64,000 bases of DNA from Cupriavidus gilardii (GTDB lineage: Bacteria; Pseudomonadota; Gammaproteobacteria; Burkholderiales; Burkholderiaceae): the NCBI RefSeq assembly GCF_013314895.1, contig NZ_JABTYE010000023.1, positions 24,666 through 88,665 on the forward strand. The letters are read 5' to 3'. A program made the translations under genes and the position numbers. Shown here in pieces: positions 37,311 through 49,614 of the stretch (position 1 is the stretch's first letter; every line of letters starts with the position of its first letter). The notes beneath the pieces are model-generated. The model worked only from the letters and a program-made list of their open reading frames with translations. It made no database searches and was not told the origin of the DNA.

Positions 37311-38972
37311 TCAGCCCTTGGCAGGCGCCGGGGTCTTGCCCTTGCCCAGCATCCGGTTGATCTGCCATTGCTGCGCGATCGACAGGATGTTGTTGACCAC
37401 CCAGTACAGCACCAGGCCGGCCGGGAAGAAGAAGAACATCACCGAGAACACCAGCGGCATGATCATCATCACCTTGGCCTGGATCGGGTCCGGCGGCGTC
37501 GGGTTCAGCTTGGTCTGCACGAACATCGACACGGCCATCACGATCGGCAGGATGTAGAACGGGTCGGGCACCGACAGGTCCTTGATCCAGCCCAGCCATG
37601 GCGCGCCGCGCATCTCGACCGACGACAGCAGCACCCAGTACAGCGCGATGAACACCGGGATCTGGATCAGGATCGGCAGGCAGCCGCCGAGCGGATTGAC
37701 CTTCTCGGTGCGGTACAGGCCCATCATCTCCTGGTTCATCTTCTGCGGGTCGTTCTTGTAACGCTCGCGGATCGCCGTCATGCGCGGCTGCAGGTCCTTC
37801 ATCTTGCCCATCGACTTGTAGCTCGCCGCGGACAGCGGGAAGAACACCAGCTTGATCAGCACGGTCAGCGCGATGATCGACCAGCCCCAGTTGCCCAGGA
37901 TGCCGTGCAGCTTCTCCAGCAGCCAGAACAGCGGCTTGGCGAGGATGGTCAGCCAGCCATAGTCCTTGACCAGCTCCAGGCCCGGCGCGATCTGCTCGAG
38001 CATGTGCTCTTCCTGCGGACCGGCGAACAGGCGCGCGTCGGTCGACACCGTCGCACCCGGCGCGATCTCGCCCAGCGGCTGTTGCACGCCGACGCGATAC
38101 AGGTTCGGGTCGATCTGCTCGACGTAGAAAGTGTGCTGCTTGCCGGTCTGCGGCAGCCAGGCCGAGGCGAAGTAGTGCTGCACCATCGCGACCCAGCCGT
38201 TATCCGACGGGCCGGGCAGCGAGACCTTGCCCTTGGCGATGTCCTCGAAGCTGATCTTGTGGTACTTGTCCGCGTCGGTGTAGACCGCCGGGCCAGTGAA
38301 CGTGCTGTAGAACTGCGACTGTTCGACATGGCTGCCGTCGCGGGCCAGTTCCATGTACAGCGTCGGCGACACCGGCTGGGCGCGGTTGTTGGTCACGTCG
38401 AAATGCGTCGCGACGACATAGCTGCCCTTCTGGAAGCGGTAGGTCTTGGCGAAGCGCACGCCGTCCTTTTCCGCGGTCAGCACGACGTCGAGCGAACCGG
38501 CATTGCCCAGGTCGCGCGGACCCGGCGCGGCGGTGAACACCGTCGTGTGGTTCGGCAGGTCGCCGTTGATCAGGCCCGAGCGCGCCATATAGGTATGCGC
38601 GGCGCTGCGCTGGAACAGCACGACCGGATTGCCGGCCTCGTCCTTGTGGCGCAGCAGTTCCAGACGAGACAGGATGCCGCCCGCGGTATCGATCTCGGCA
38701 CGGACCACGTCGGTCGTGATGACGATCTTCTCGCCGGCCGGCGCAGGCGCCTGCGGCGCGGCTGCCGGAGCGCCGGTCGGGGACGCGCCGCCCACCGCCT
38801 TCGGCACGTCGCTGCGCGCCTGCGGAGCGCTGGCCGGCGTGCCGGTCGCGGCGGGTTGCGAGGCGCTCGGGAAGAACATCGAGGCGTGGCCGTTGGCGCG
38901 CTGCCAATTGTCGTAGAGCAGCACGAGGGACATCGAGAAGATGACCCAGAGGATGGTGCGTTTGATATCCAT
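37311..38972 (-). CDS. yidC: Membrane protein insertase YidC
   Basis: 553-residue YidC/Oxa1-family insertase that places proteins in the inner membrane alone or with SecYEG. N-terminal membrane helix ([19 protein letters not shown]), an Ala/Pro-rich linker (about 35-80), the periplasmic P1 beta domain (about 80-345) and the conserved five-helix core with [20 protein letters not shown] and the hydrophilic-groove Arg region. The C1 loop contains [20 protein letters not shown]. Ends in a basic tail [11 protein letters not shown]. Twenty bp after yidD; followed by a terminator. Confidence 0.97.
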   Translation of the reverse strand: MDIKRTILWVIFSMSLVLLYDNWQRANGHASMFFPSASQPAATGTPASAPQARSDVPKAVGGASPTGAPAAAPQAPAPAGEKIVITTDVVRAEIDTAGGILSRLELLRHKDEAGNPVVLFQRSAAHTYMARSGLINGDLPNHTTVFTAAPGPRDLGNAGSLDVVLTAEKDGVRFAKTYRFQKGSYVVATHFDVTNNRAQPVSPTLYMELARDGSHVEQSQFYSTFTGPAVYTDADKYHKISFEDIAKGKVSLPGPSDNGWVAMVQHYFASAWLPQTGKQHTFYVEQIDPNLYRVGVQQPLGEIAPGATVSTDARLFAGPQEEHMLEQIAPGLELVKDYGWLTILAKPLFWLLEKLHGILGNWGWSIIALTVLIKLVFFPLSAASYKSMGKMKDLQPRMTAIRERYKNDPQKMNQEMMGLYRTEKVNPLGGCLPILIQIPVFIALYWVLLSSVEMRGAPWLGWIKDLSVPDPFYILPIVMAVSMFVQTKLNPTPPDPIQAKVMMIMPLVFSVMFFFFPAGLVLYWVVNNILSIAQQWQINRMLGKGKTPAPAKG

Positions 38973-38992
38973 GTCTCGCTGTATCTGGGAAT

Positions 38993-39253
38993 TCAGGGTC
39001 TGGGCAGCCGGACGCTGACCGCAGGGCGGCCGGCGTCGCGCGAGGGCGGCACCGGATCATACCCGCCTTGCGCGAAGGGATGGCAACGGCACAGCCGGCG
39101 GGCGGCCAGCCAGCTGCCGCGCGCGGCGCCATGACTGACGATGGCTTCGCGGGCGTAGTCCGAGCAGGTCGGCAGGAAGCGGCACTGCGAGCCCAGGTAG
39201 GGACTCAGCGCGATCTTGTAGAAGCGCAGCAGGGCAAGCAGGATAGGCTTCAT
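38993..39253 (-). CDS. yidD: Membrane protein insertion efficiency factor YidD
   Basis: 86-residue YidD. The conserved pattern [30 protein letters not shown] includes the family's Cys residues and is followed by [18 protein letters not shown]. An N-terminal amphipathic helix attaches it to the inner face of the membrane, where it assists insertion with YidC. It lies between rnpA (14 bp) and yidC (20 bp) in the standard order. Confidence 0.96.
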   Translation of the reverse strand: MKPILLALLRFYKIALSPYLGSQCRFLPTCSDYAREAIVSHGAARGSWLAARRLCRCHPFAQGGYDPVPPSRDAGRPAVSVRLPRP

Positions 39254-39267
39254 GTCGGTGCCCTCGA

Positions 39268-39792
39268 TCAGGCGCCGGAAGGCGAGGTAAGCGCAGCGGG
39301 CGGAGCGGACGGCAGGGGCCGGGCGGCGACTTCCATCAGCTCGGCCAGTTCGGCCTGGCAGGCCAGCCGGACCGCACGGCGGCTGGGGAATTCGGTGCGC
39401 GGGAACTTGGCCTGCAAGCGCAGCAACACGTCGCGGCCGACCAATTGGTCCTGCCGCTGGCGGAACAGTTCCCGCACCATGCGTTTCACCAGATTACGCT
39501 CGGCGGCGCGCGGCGCAAACTTCTTGCCGACCACGATGCCGAGCCGAGCCTGCGGCTGGCCGTTGGCGCGGACATAAAGCACGAAATGGGCGCTGCGGCG
39601 CCGCGGGCGCAAAGCAAAAACGGATGAAAACTCATCCGTCTTTGTCAGCCTCGCGGCTTTGGGGAAGGCATGGGTCGGCACGCTGGTCAGACTGGGCTGG
39701 CACGCGTTGCCGGGCCGTCCTGAGGGCAAGGCAAGAGGGGACAACGGCAAGAGCGGCAGCCGGAACACGACCGCGCCGGGCGCCACCATCAT
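39268..39792 (-). CDS. rnpA: Ribonuclease P protein component
   Basis: RnpA, the protein subunit of RNase P that helps the catalytic RNA process pre-tRNA 5' ends. Core motifs: [40 protein letters not shown] and the RNR-like [13 protein letters not shown]. The open frame gives 174 residues, longer than the roughly 120-140 usual. The first 37 residues (from MMVAPGAVV) are not family-like, so the true start could be the GTG at 39681 (VPTHAFPK); neither has a clear Shine-Dalgarno. C-terminal Ala/Pro tail. Located 54 bp after rpmH. Confidence 0.92.
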   Translation of the reverse strand: MMVAPGAVVFRLPLLPLSPLALPSGRPGNACQPSLTSVPTHAFPKAARLTKTDEFSSVFALRPRRRSAHFVLYVRANGQPQARLGIVVGKKFAPRAAERNLVKRMVRELFRQRQDQLVGRDVLLRLQAKFPRTEFPSRRAVRLACQAELAELMEVAARPLPSAPPAALTSPSGA

Positions 39793-39846
39793 GCGCCGGC
39801 GCTTGCCGGCTGCACCGATGCGGACCGCCGTCCCGTCACCCGGCCC

Positions 39847-39981
39847 TTAGACTGCCAGGCGCTTGCGGCCCTTGGCGCGACGCGCGTTGATCACGGCGCG
39901 GCCGCCACGGGTCTTCATGCGCACGCGGAAGCCATGGGTACGCTTGCGGCGGGTAACGGAAGGTTGGTAGGTACGTTTCAT
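39847..39981 (-). CDS. rpmH: Ribosomal protein bL34
   Basis: 44-residue 50S subunit protein, very basic: [20 protein letters not shown], then [20 protein letters not shown] and LAV, which matches bL34 over its full length. A short GAGAG element lies 8 bp before the ATG. First gene of the minus-strand operon facing away from the putative origin. Confidence 0.98.
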   Translation of the reverse strand: MKRTYQPSVTRRKRTHGFRVRMKTRGGRAVINARRAKGRKRLAV

Positions 39982-40789
39982 GTTGCACTCTCTGGTTGAT
40001 CTGGGCGCGCCCGGCCGCGTAGGGGCCGTGGCTGCCGCGTATGGTTCGCATGGGGGCCGCCGCGGATGCGGTACTGCCGACGCTTGTGATTGTCCTGAAG
40101 CTGACCTGACGCCGGCCTTGGGTGTCGCGATACAGGTCTCGCGACGCAGGCTGGGCGGGATGACCGCGCGGCTGGCGCGGGCGACCCGAGCTCAGGCCCG
40201 CCGCCGCTTATGAAGCGGGTCAGACCCGGCGATGCGCATACGTGATCCCCTGCCGCATCGCAGAACCCGCCATTTAACGGATTTTCCGCGCGCCTGTCAA
40301 GGCTGCTGTGGCAGGAGGCCGCTGCGGGCGTGCGCGCCATGGGCCGTCGGGCGGTTTTCTTGTCCACAGTGGTGCGATGCACATTTTTGGGTGGTCTAAA
40401 CGACGCATTTTCCGCGTGATGCGAAGGACAATCCCCTTTTAAATCAAGCGATTGGCCACTATAAGTGCCGACTGCGGCGCTGCGGGCTTGCATGTTGTGC
40501 ACAGTCATCCACCGAATTTTCACAAGTTGTCCACAGACTTATCCTTTGTGGATAACTTGGGCCGGGGGGTACAATCCCGGTCCAAACACAACACGGCCTG
40601 CGTGGCGCACGCACAACCCGAGGTGTGCAGGACATGACGGTTAGGCGGCTTGGCGGGCGGGGGACCCGACAGGCCGGCTGCGGTAGCCGCCATGCCGGCA
40701 CTCGGGAGACAGCGGCGCCCTTTTTTATTGGGACTCGAAAGACTGCTGACGTGACGACAGGCAGCCGTGGCACTACCCAACAACAACCG
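39982..40789. other. rpmH-dnaA intergenic region, putative oriC
   Basis: 808 bp without a supported gene between divergent rpmH and dnaA, the usual origin position in Burkholderiales. DnaA-box candidates: TTGTCCACA at 40360-40368 and 40527-40535 (one mismatch to TTATCCACA), TTGTGCACA at 40495-40503, and a perfect TTATCCACA on the minus strand at 40547-40555. Between the first and second boxes (40381-40460) lies the most A+T-rich stretch nearby (CATTTTTGGG, CCCCTTTTTAAATC), a candidate unwinding element. The part from 39982 to about 40350 holds nothing recognised beyond the presumed rpmH promoter. Confidence 0.8.
40546..40575 (+). promoter_or_regulatory. Candidate dnaA promoter overlapped by a perfect DnaA box
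   Basis: TTGTGG (40546-40551), 18-bp spacer, TACAAT (40570-40575), facing dnaA. The perfect DnaA box on the minus strand (40547-40555) covers the -35, which would let DnaA repress its own gene. The resulting leader would be about 210 nt. Confidence 0.55.
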
Positions 40790-42511
40790 ATGCAAGATTT
40801 CTGGCAGGCGGCAGCCGCGCAGCTCGAGCGCGAACTGACGCCTCAACAGTTCAAAACCTGGATCAAGCCGCTCGCGCCGGTGGCGTTCGACGAGGACGCC
40901 CTGTCGCTGCGCATCGCCGCGCCCAACCGCTTCAAGCTCGACTGGGTCAAGAGCCAGTTCTCGGGGCGCATCACCGCGCTCGCTTGCGAGTACTGGGAAG
41001 CGCAGGTGAGCGTCCACTTCGTCCTCGACCCTACCGCGTCGGGACGTGCGGCGGCGAACGGCTATCAGGCCGCCGGCAATCCGGCCGGCCAGTACGGTCC
41101 CGCCCAGGATCCGGCCGCCCCCGGGGGCGCGGGTCCGGCCGCCCATCTGGCGCCAGCTTACGGCGCCGGCCAGGCGATGGGGCAGCCGCCCGCGCACGGC
41201 GGCCAGGCGCCCGGCCCGGGCGCGCTGATGTATGGCGCGCCGGAGCAACCGGGTGCCGGCGTTGCCGCGCCGGCCGCGTATGGTGGCATCCACGGCGGCC
41301 TGCACGGCGGTATCGGTGGCGGCATGGGCAACCCGTCCGCGGCCCCCTACCCGGGCGGCGGCCAGGCGATCGGCGCCGACGTCGTCGATGTCGATGTGCC
41401 GCAACTGGACCCTGCCGAAGCCGCGGCCCGCTCGTATCGGGTCGCGCAGCAGCCGATGCCCGGCCAGCAGCCGGCGGACACGGTACATGAGCGCTCGCGG
41501 CTCAACCCGATCCTGACCTTCGACAATTTCGTCACCGGCAAGGCGAACCAGCTCGCGCGCGCGGCGGCGATCCAGGTCGCCAACAATCCCGGCAAGTCCT
41601 ACAACCCGCTCTATCTGTATGGCGGCGTCGGCCTGGGCAAGACCCACCTGATCCACGCGATCGGCAACTTCATGCTGATGGAGAACCCGCGCGCCCGGAT
41701 CCGCTATATCCATGCCGAGCAGTACGTCTCCGACGTGGTCAAGGCGTATCAGCGCAAGGCCTTCGACGAGTTCAAGCGTTATTACCACTCGCTCGACCTG
41801 TTGCTGATCGACGACATCCAGTTCTTCTCCGGCAAGAACCGCACGCAGGAAGAATTCTTCTATGCGTTCGAGGCGCTGATCGCCAATCGCGCCCAGGTCA
41901 TCATCACCAGCGACACCTATCCGAAGGAAATCACAGGTATCGACGACCGGCTGATCTCGCGCTTCGATTCGGGCCTGACCGTCGCCATCGAGCCGCCCGA
42001 ACTGGAAATGCGCGTCGCGATCCTGATGAAGAAGGCCGCCGCGGAAAATGTTTCTGTGCCTGAGGAAGTGGCCTTCTTTGTCGCAAAACATCTGCGCTCG
42101 AACGTACGCGAGCTCGAAGGCGCGCTGCGCAAGATCCTGGCGTTTTCGAACTTCCACGGCAAGGACATCACGATCGAGGTCACGCGTGAAGCGCTGAAGG
42201 ATCTGTTGACCGTACAAAACCGGCAGATTTCGGTAGAAAACATTCAGAAGACCTGCGCCGACTTCTACAACATCAAGGTCGCCGATATGTATTCCAAAAA
42301 GCGGCCTGCCAATATTGCACGGCCGCGGCAGATCGCCATGTATCTGGCCAAGGAATTGACGCAGAAGAGCCTTCCCGAGATCGGCGAGCTGTTCGGGGGA
42401 CGCGACCACACCACCGTGCTGCACGCGGTACGCAAGATCGCCGACGAGCGCAGCAAGGACGCCCAGCTCAATCACGAACTGCACGTTCTGGAACAGACCC
42501 TGAAGGGTTGA
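40790..42511 (+). CDS. dnaA: Chromosomal replication initiator DnaA with enlarged linker
   Basis: 573-residue DnaA, the AAA+ initiator that binds DnaA boxes at oriC and opens the duplex. Domain I (1-85): [20 protein letters not shown]. Domain II (about 85-240) is much larger than in E. coli and rich in Gly, Ala, Pro and Gln. Domain III: Walker [11 protein letters not shown], Walker [11 protein letters not shown], sensor and arginine finger [10 protein letters not shown]. Domain IV: DNA-binding helix with [14 protein letters not shown]. The ATG gives the normal N-terminus; it has no clear Shine-Dalgarno, and an in-frame GTG at 40751 cannot be excluded. Confidence 0.97.
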   Translation: MQDFWQAAAAQLERELTPQQFKTWIKPLAPVAFDEDALSLRIAAPNRFKLDWVKSQFSGRITALACEYWEAQVSVHFVLDPTASGRAAANGYQAAGNPAGQYGPAQDPAAPGGAGPAAHLAPAYGAGQAMGQPPAHGGQAPGPGALMYGAPEQPGAGVAAPAAYGGIHGGLHGGIGGGMGNPSAAPYPGGGQAIGADVVDVDVPQLDPAEAAARSYRVAQQPMPGQQPADTVHERSRLNPILTFDNFVTGKANQLARAAAIQVANNPGKSYNPLYLYGGVGLGKTHLIHAIGNFMLMENPRARIRYIHAEQYVSDVVKAYQRKAFDEFKRYYHSLDLLLIDDIQFFSGKNRTQEEFFYAFEALIANRAQVIITSDTYPKEITGIDDRLISRFDSGLTVAIEPPELEMRVAILMKKAAAENVSVPEEVAFFVAKHLRSNVRELEGALRKILAFSNFHGKDITIEVTREALKDLLTVQNRQISVENIQKTCADFYNIKVADMYSKKRPANIARPRQIAMYLAKELTQKSLPEIGELFGGRDHTTVLHAVRKIADERSKDAQLNHELHVLEQTLKG

Positions 42512-42715
42512 AAACCCGGCGCCGGGGATTTTGCGGCACCGGTCCGGCGGGCTGGCATACTGTGGTCTGCGCGCCGCGCGCTGCCGCGGGACGCCAAAAT
42601 GCCCGGCGGCAGCCCGCAAACCCGCGCGGCACAAGGCTTTGCGGGCGATTGGCAATTGTTGGGGGATCGTGGCTTTTGATGCACAATATGCGCACGAGCC
42701 ACACATCGTCCGGCT

Positions 42716-42744
42716 TTGCCGAGCCGCCCGATCCGAGGTAAAAT
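42716..42744 (+). promoter_or_regulatory. Candidate dnaN promoter
   Basis: TTGCCG (42716-42721), 17-bp spacer, TAAAAT (42739-42744), 90 bp before dnaN, in the 322-bp dnaA-dnaN gap. This gap holds no gene; just after dnaA it has a 12-bp perfect palindrome CCCGGCGCCGGG at 42515-42526. Confidence 0.65.
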
Positions 42745-42833
42745 GCGACCTTAACTCCTTGATTCCTAAGTGATTTTGGAGTTGCGCAAGACACCCGGCG
42801 GACGCTGACTATAAACGACGAAGGACATATTCA

Positions 42834-43949
42834 ATGCAATTGGTCAAAACCTCGCGAGACAATCTGCTGCGTCCGCTGCAAATCGTGAGCGGCATCGTGG
42901 AGCGCCGCCACACCCTCCCGATCCTGGCCAACCTGCTGATCCGCAAGTCCGGCGCCAACGTCTCCTTCCTGTCCACCGATATCGAAATCCAGATCACCAC
43001 GCACGCCGAATGCGGCGTCGGCAGCGACGACGTGGCCACCACCGTGGCCGCGCGCAAGCTGCTCGATATCCTGCGCGCAATGCCCGACGGCGATGTCGCG
43101 CTGTCGCTGTCGGACAAGCGGATGACGGTGCAATCGGGCAAGAGCCGCTTCGCGCTGCAGACCCTGGCCGCCGAGGAATTCCCGACGGTCGCCGAAGCCA
43201 CCGAATTCAACGCGAGCGTTACGCTGCCGCAGAAGACGTTCAAGCATCTGCTGGCGATGGTGCATTTCGCGATGGCTCAGCAGGACATTCGCTACTACCT
43301 GAACGGCATGCTGCTGGTAGTCGACGGCAAGAAGCTGATGGCGGTCGCCACCGACGGCCACCGCCTGGCCTACTGCGCGGTCGAGCTCGAACAGGAAGCG
43401 GCGGGCGCCGGCGCACGGCAGGAAGTCATCATCCCTCGCAAGACCATCCTGGAACTGCAACGCCTGCTCGAGGACAACGACGATCCGGTGCAGGTACAGC
43501 TGGCCGCGAACCAGATCAAGTTCACCTTCGCCAATGTCGAACTGATCTCGAAGCTGGTCGAAGGCAAGTTCCCCGATTTCCAGCGGGTGATTCCGAAGGG
43601 CTACAAGAACGCCTTCGCGATCGATCGCATCAAGCTGCAGCAGGCGCTGCAACGCACCGCGATCCTGACCACCGACAAGTTCAAGGGCGTGCGCTGCATT
43701 CTCGATACGCACACCCTGAAAATCAGCTCGACCAACGCCGATCAGGAAGAGGCGCAGGAAGAGCTCGAACTCGATTATTCGGGCGATGCGCTCGATATCG
43801 GTTTCAACGTGACCTATCTGCTCGACGTGCTGGGCAACCTCAAGAGCGAGCAGGTCCAGGTCAGCCTCGGCGACTCGAATTCGAGCGCGCTGATCACCGT
43901 GCCGGAAGACGACAACTTCAAATACGTCGTCATGCCGATGCGCATCTGA
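42834..43949 (+). CDS. dnaN: DNA polymerase III beta sliding clamp
   Basis: 371-residue beta clamp, which forms a ring on DNA and tethers polymerase III and other partners. Three repeated clamp folds are recognisable: MQLVKTSRDNLLRPLQIVSG with ERRHTLPILANLLI (domain 1), YLNGMLLVVDGKKLMAVATD with GHRLAY (domain 2), and the C-terminus ending in YVVMPMRI, close to the family's M-P-M-R-L/I ending that lines the partner-binding cleft. AAGGA lies 9 bp upstream. Confidence 0.98.
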   Translation: MQLVKTSRDNLLRPLQIVSGIVERRHTLPILANLLIRKSGANVSFLSTDIEIQITTHAECGVGSDDVATTVAARKLLDILRAMPDGDVALSLSDKRMTVQSGKSRFALQTLAAEEFPTVAEATEFNASVTLPQKTFKHLLAMVHFAMAQQDIRYYLNGMLLVVDGKKLMAVATDGHRLAYCAVELEQEAAGAGARQEVIIPRKTILELQRLLEDNDDPVQVQLAANQIKFTFANVELISKLVEGKFPDFQRVIPKGYKNAFAIDRIKLQQALQRTAILTTDKFKGVRCILDTHTLKISSTNADQEEAQEELELDYSGDALDIGFNVTYLLDVLGNLKSEQVQVSLGDSNSSALITVPEDDNFKYVVMPMRI

Positions 43950-44016
43950 TGTTCCGGTAAAGGATCGCAAGATACGCAGAATCCGGAGCATCGAACGGCA
44001 GGCTACGGCTCTCGCA

Positions 44017-44033
44017 GCGGGCAAACAGCCCGC
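44017..44033 (+). other. GCGGGC hairpin in the dnaN-gyrB gap
   Basis: GCGGGC-AAACA-GCCCGC, a 6-bp perfect stem 68 bp after dnaN. No T-run, so read-through into gyrB (224-bp gap) is likely; it may act as an mRNA 3' stabiliser or a pause site. Nothing else was recognised in this gap. Confidence 0.4.
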
Positions 44034-44167
44034 GCGACCGACCCGCAGTAGCAGGGGCAGGATCATGGCGATCCGCCCCTTTGCCGTTTTTATGTAACCG
44101 CCATGCGGAGAGCCGATGGCCGCGTCGTAACCCGGCGCGCCGCGCTCCCCGCATTTGCCGTGAGTAG

Positions 44168-46699
<2,532 letters not shown>

Positions 46700-46755
46700 T
46701 TCGATGTCGGATTGAGCGCCGCCGCAGCAAGGCGGCCTCTTCCAAAGCTGCGAGA

Positions 46756-46787
46756 CGCCCGACCGTACACCGGTCGGGCGTTTTTTT
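46756..46787 (+). terminator. Rho-independent terminator of gyrB
   Basis: Perfect 10-bp stem CGCCCGACCG/CGGTCGGGCG (46756-46765, 46771-46780), 5-base loop, then TTTTTTT. It faces the plus strand and marks the end of the dnaA-dnaN-gyrB region. Confidence 0.95.
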
Positions 46788-46796
46788 ATGGCCCGC

Positions 46797-47342
46797 TCAG
46801 GCCATCGAAGACACCACCCGATAAGTCGACTGCACCAGCCCGGAAGGAAAGCTGCGGCTCGATACCAGTGCGAGGTCGATGTCGTGCGGCAGTTCTCCAA
46901 ACAACGGCCGTCCCGTGCCGATCAGCACCGGCACCGTAGTGATCACCATGTCCGCGATCAGGCCCTCGCGCAGAAACGACTGCACCAGCTGCCCGCCGTC
47001 GACATAAACGCGACGCACGTTCTCGCGCGCCAGTTCGTCCATCGCCTCCTTCGGCGTCCGGTTCGAGAAGCGGACCTTGCCCTTCAGCGCCTCCGGCACC
47101 GGCGTACCCGCCAACTGCCTGGACAGCACCAGGACCGGCCGGTCGTAAGGCCATGGGTCGAAGCTCGCCACCTTTTCATAGCTGCCGCGGCCCATCACGA
47201 TCCAATCCTTGTCGGCGATGAAATCCGTGTAGCCGTGGTCCTCGTTCGGATCGTCGCGCTGCAGCAGCCAGCCGATGTCCCCATCGGGCCGCGCGATGAA
47301 GCCGTCCAGGCTTGTGGCGATGAAGACGTGTGCGGTGATCAT
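46797..47342 (-). CDS. Dihydrofolate reductase-like (RibD C-terminal) protein
   Basis: 181-residue cytosolic protein with the DHFR/RibD-C fold: MITAHVFIATSLDGFIARPD, GYTDFIADKDWIVMGRGSYE, PVLVLSRQL, and the NADPH-binding YVDGGQLVQSFLREGLIADM followed by VPVLIGTGRPLFGEL. The family (YyaP/YwjB-like) probably reduces a small substrate with NADPH; it is not the housekeeping folA enzyme. It runs toward gyrB with 97 bp between the stops. Possibly co-expressed with the Kelch lipoprotein gene 17 bp upstream, although they are unrelated by function. Confidence 0.9.
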   Translation of the reverse strand: MITAHVFIATSLDGFIARPDGDIGWLLQRDDPNEDHGYTDFIADKDWIVMGRGSYEKVASFDPWPYDRPVLVLSRQLAGTPVPEALKGKVRFSNRTPKEAMDELARENVRRVYVDGGQLVQSFLREGLIADMVITTVPVLIGTGRPLFGELPHDIDLALVSSRSFPSGLVQSTYRVVSSMA

Positions 47343-47359
47343 CGGTTGCCTCCATTGGC

Positions 47360-49324
47360 TCAGGGTCGGTACCGCTCCACCGAGGCGAGGCTGCCGGCAT
47401 TGTCGGATCCTCCGACCATCAGAACGTTACCGTCCGGGAGCAACGCTGCCGCGCCTCCTGCCCGCCCCACCGACATGGAGGCCGCCACGGTCCAGACATT
47501 GCCATCCGGGTTATAGATTTCCGCGCTGGACAGCCGCAAGCTGCCGTTGCTTCCGCCAACCACCAACACACGACCATCGGCCAGCAGCGTCATCGTGGCG
47601 ACCATCCGGCTTTCATTCATGGCGCTGGACGTCCATGTCGAGGTGATCGGGTCGTAGAGCCATGCCGTGTTCCCCATGCCCGTGACCAGGACCTTGCCGT
47701 TGCCTAGCAACTCCGACAACGCAATGACGCCGGCCCCTCCGGGGAACGGCACGGGAGTGCTCGTGCCGCTGTCGTTCACAGGAAACAGCTCGGCTTCGGT
47801 GGCAGATCCCATCGGTCCAATGCCGCCCACGACAAGCACCGTCGTCCCTCCCGGAAGCAGCGTCGCCGCATGCTGGCCGCGGGGAAAGGCCAGACCGGTT
47901 GCCATCGTCGTCCAGGTATCGGTATCCGGGTCATACCGTTCGACGGTCGAAGCCACGCCAATCCCCGCCGTGGTGCCACCGATCACCAGCACCTTGCCGT
48001 CGGGCAGCAGCGTGGCAGTATGCCGGGAGCGCCCCTGCGACAAGCTGGCGGCCGCATGCCAGCTACCCGTGACGGGATCGTAGATTTCTGCGGACGTACT
48101 GTTCGACCCGCCGACGACGAGCACTCTGCCGTCCTTCAGGCGGGTCGCCGTCGCTTCATAACGGGCATTCGCCATGCTGGCAGTGGTTTCCCACAGGTTC
48201 GTGGCCGGGTCATAAAGGAATGCGGCACCGGTGGGCCCCGATGTCCCGTGGCCGCTGGCCACCAGTACCTTGCCATTGAGAAGCGTCGTCGCGGTCAGGT
48301 AATGCAGGGCCACCGGCATCGCGCTCGCCGCCACCCAGTTGCCACGCGCCGTCACGGCGATTCGCACTTGCGCCGTCGTGCTGCCTGCGCGATTTGCGGC
48401 GGTAATGGTGTACATCGCTTCCGGTTGGACGGTCGTTGCGGTGCCGGCAATCACACCGCTTTGTGCATTCAGGCTCAGGCCGGGCGGCAGCGCTGGATCG
48501 ATCGTAAAGCTGGCGGCAGCACCGCCTGTGACGACGGGCGCGTTCGGCACGATCGCCTCGCCGGCGACGTACAGCGCCACCGGCAAGCTGTACGCCAGGC
48601 CGGCGGGCGCCACGATGGCCGCTTCCACGGCAATGCGCAATGTCACGGTCGTCTCGCCGGCCGCATTGCTGCCAGTAATCGTATAGGCGGCCTCCGGGGC
48701 CGCGGCAGTTGGCGTGCCGCTGATCACGCCCGTCTGCGTATCGAAGGCGAGGCCCGCAGGCAGCGCCGGCGTAATGGTGTAGGCATCGATCGGTCCGCCA
48801 CCGTTGCTGGGTCCGTTTGCGACGACGGGCTCGCCCACGGTATAGACGACCGTGGCCTCCCGGTAAGCCAACTGGCTTGGGGCCACCGCAGTCTTGCGCA
48901 CTTCGATCTGCAATCGGGTGGTCGCGCTGCCGGCGCCGTTCTCCGCCGTGACGACATGGACCGTCGGCGGGACTACCGTCGTGGGCGTCCCCGAAATGAC
49001 GCCGGTTGCCGCATCGAGCGACAGGCCCGCGGGCAATGCCGGTGCGATGCTGTAGCGCTCTACCGCGCCCCCGCTCGCGCTGGGACGATTTGGCACGATA
49101 GCTGTGCCAAGCTCGTAGACGACCGAGGACATGCCGTAACTGAGGCCGGCGGGCGCCTGCTGAGTCGGGGTTGGCGAGGGCGCCTGCTTGTCGTCGTCAT
49201 CGTCGCCGCCACATGCGGACAGCAGTGACAGCAAGCACAGGCACATCAGCAGCAACAGCCATTGGCCCGGCCGCTGCAGTTGGCGCCGCGGGCGAATTGC
49301 GGCATGGCGAAAGAGAGTTGTCAT
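47360..49324 (-). CDS. Lipoprotein with three putative Ig domains and a Kelch-type propeller
   Basis: 654-residue surface or periplasmic lipoprotein. Lipobox LLSAC followed by G-G-D-D-D-D-D-K, an acidic linker that favours outer-membrane sorting. Three tandem He_PIG-like Ig repeats of about 90 residues (about 55-325), each with a P-A-L-P-x-G-L-S/A-x-D/N-x-x-T/S-G-V-I-x-G-T core. Then six or more Kelch/galactose-oxidase-like blades (about 325-654) with the recurrent ATLLPDGKVLVIGG and SVERYDPDTDTWTTMA patterns, presumably a beta-propeller for binding. No catalytic residues are evident. The ATG at 49324 has GGGAA upstream; an in-frame TTG at 49339 is an alternative. The 290-bp region upstream (49325-49614) is A+T-richer and holds no gene. 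Confidence 0.88.
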   Translation of the reverse strand: MTTLFRHAAIRPRRQLQRPGQWLLLLMCLCLLSLLSACGGDDDDDKQAPSPTPTQQAPAGLSYGMSSVVYELGTAIVPNRPSASGGAVERYSIAPALPAGLSLDAATGVISGTPTTVVPPTVHVVTAENGAGSATTRLQIEVRKTAVAPSQLAYREATVVYTVGEPVVANGPSNGGGPIDAYTITPALPAGLAFDTQTGVISGTPTAAAPEAAYTITGSNAAGETTVTLRIAVEAAIVAPAGLAYSLPVALYVAGEAIVPNAPVVTGGAAASFTIDPALPPGLSLNAQSGVIAGTATTVQPEAMYTITAANRAGSTTAQVRIAVTARGNWVAASAMPVALHYLTATTLLNGKVLVASGHGTSGPTGAAFLYDPATNLWETTASMANARYEATATRLKDGRVLVVGGSNSTSAEIYDPVTGSWHAAASLSQGRSRHTATLLPDGKVLVIGGTTAGIGVASTVERYDPDTDTWTTMATGLAFPRGQHAATLLPGGTTVLVVGGIGPMGSATEAELFPVNDSGTSTPVPFPGGAGVIALSELLGNGKVLVTGMGNTAWLYDPITSTWTSSAMNESRMVATMTLLADGRVLVVGGSNGSLRLSSAEIYNPDGNVWTVAASMSVGRAGGAAALLPDGNVLMVGGSDNAGSLASVERYRP

Positions 49325-49614
49325 TTTTCCCGGTTCCAATTCCGTTGATTGACGGTGCGCTCCCGAAGGGCAACGGTATTACCGTGCATGCCGATACGCA
49401 GCCGTCGCGGCAATCGCATTCGATATGGGTCGAAATGCAAATAACCGAGAAATTGGCGATGGTTCGGGAATCGGCGAAATATACACCAGATAATGGACGG
49501 GATAATTAACGCCAAATGCCGAGCAATGGCCCATGGTTTGGCGACGGATCTTTTTTCCAGCCGCGCCAATGGCGTGGTGTTCCGGGATATGGAAAATCCA
49601 GTCGGTCGATGCTA

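Noticed and set aside
34815..39134. A 1439-codon open frame on the plus strand opposite mnmE, CHAD and yidC
   Set aside because: The opposite strand encodes complete, strongly conserved MnmE, CHAD and YidC. The plus-strand translation is His/Arg/Gln/Leu-rich without family motifs, a known artefact of GC-rich codon use.
40520..42706. A 728-codon minus-strand frame covering dnaA and the origin-proximal region
   Set aside because: It runs through DnaA boxes and antisense to DnaA, with low-information Arg/His-rich sequence.
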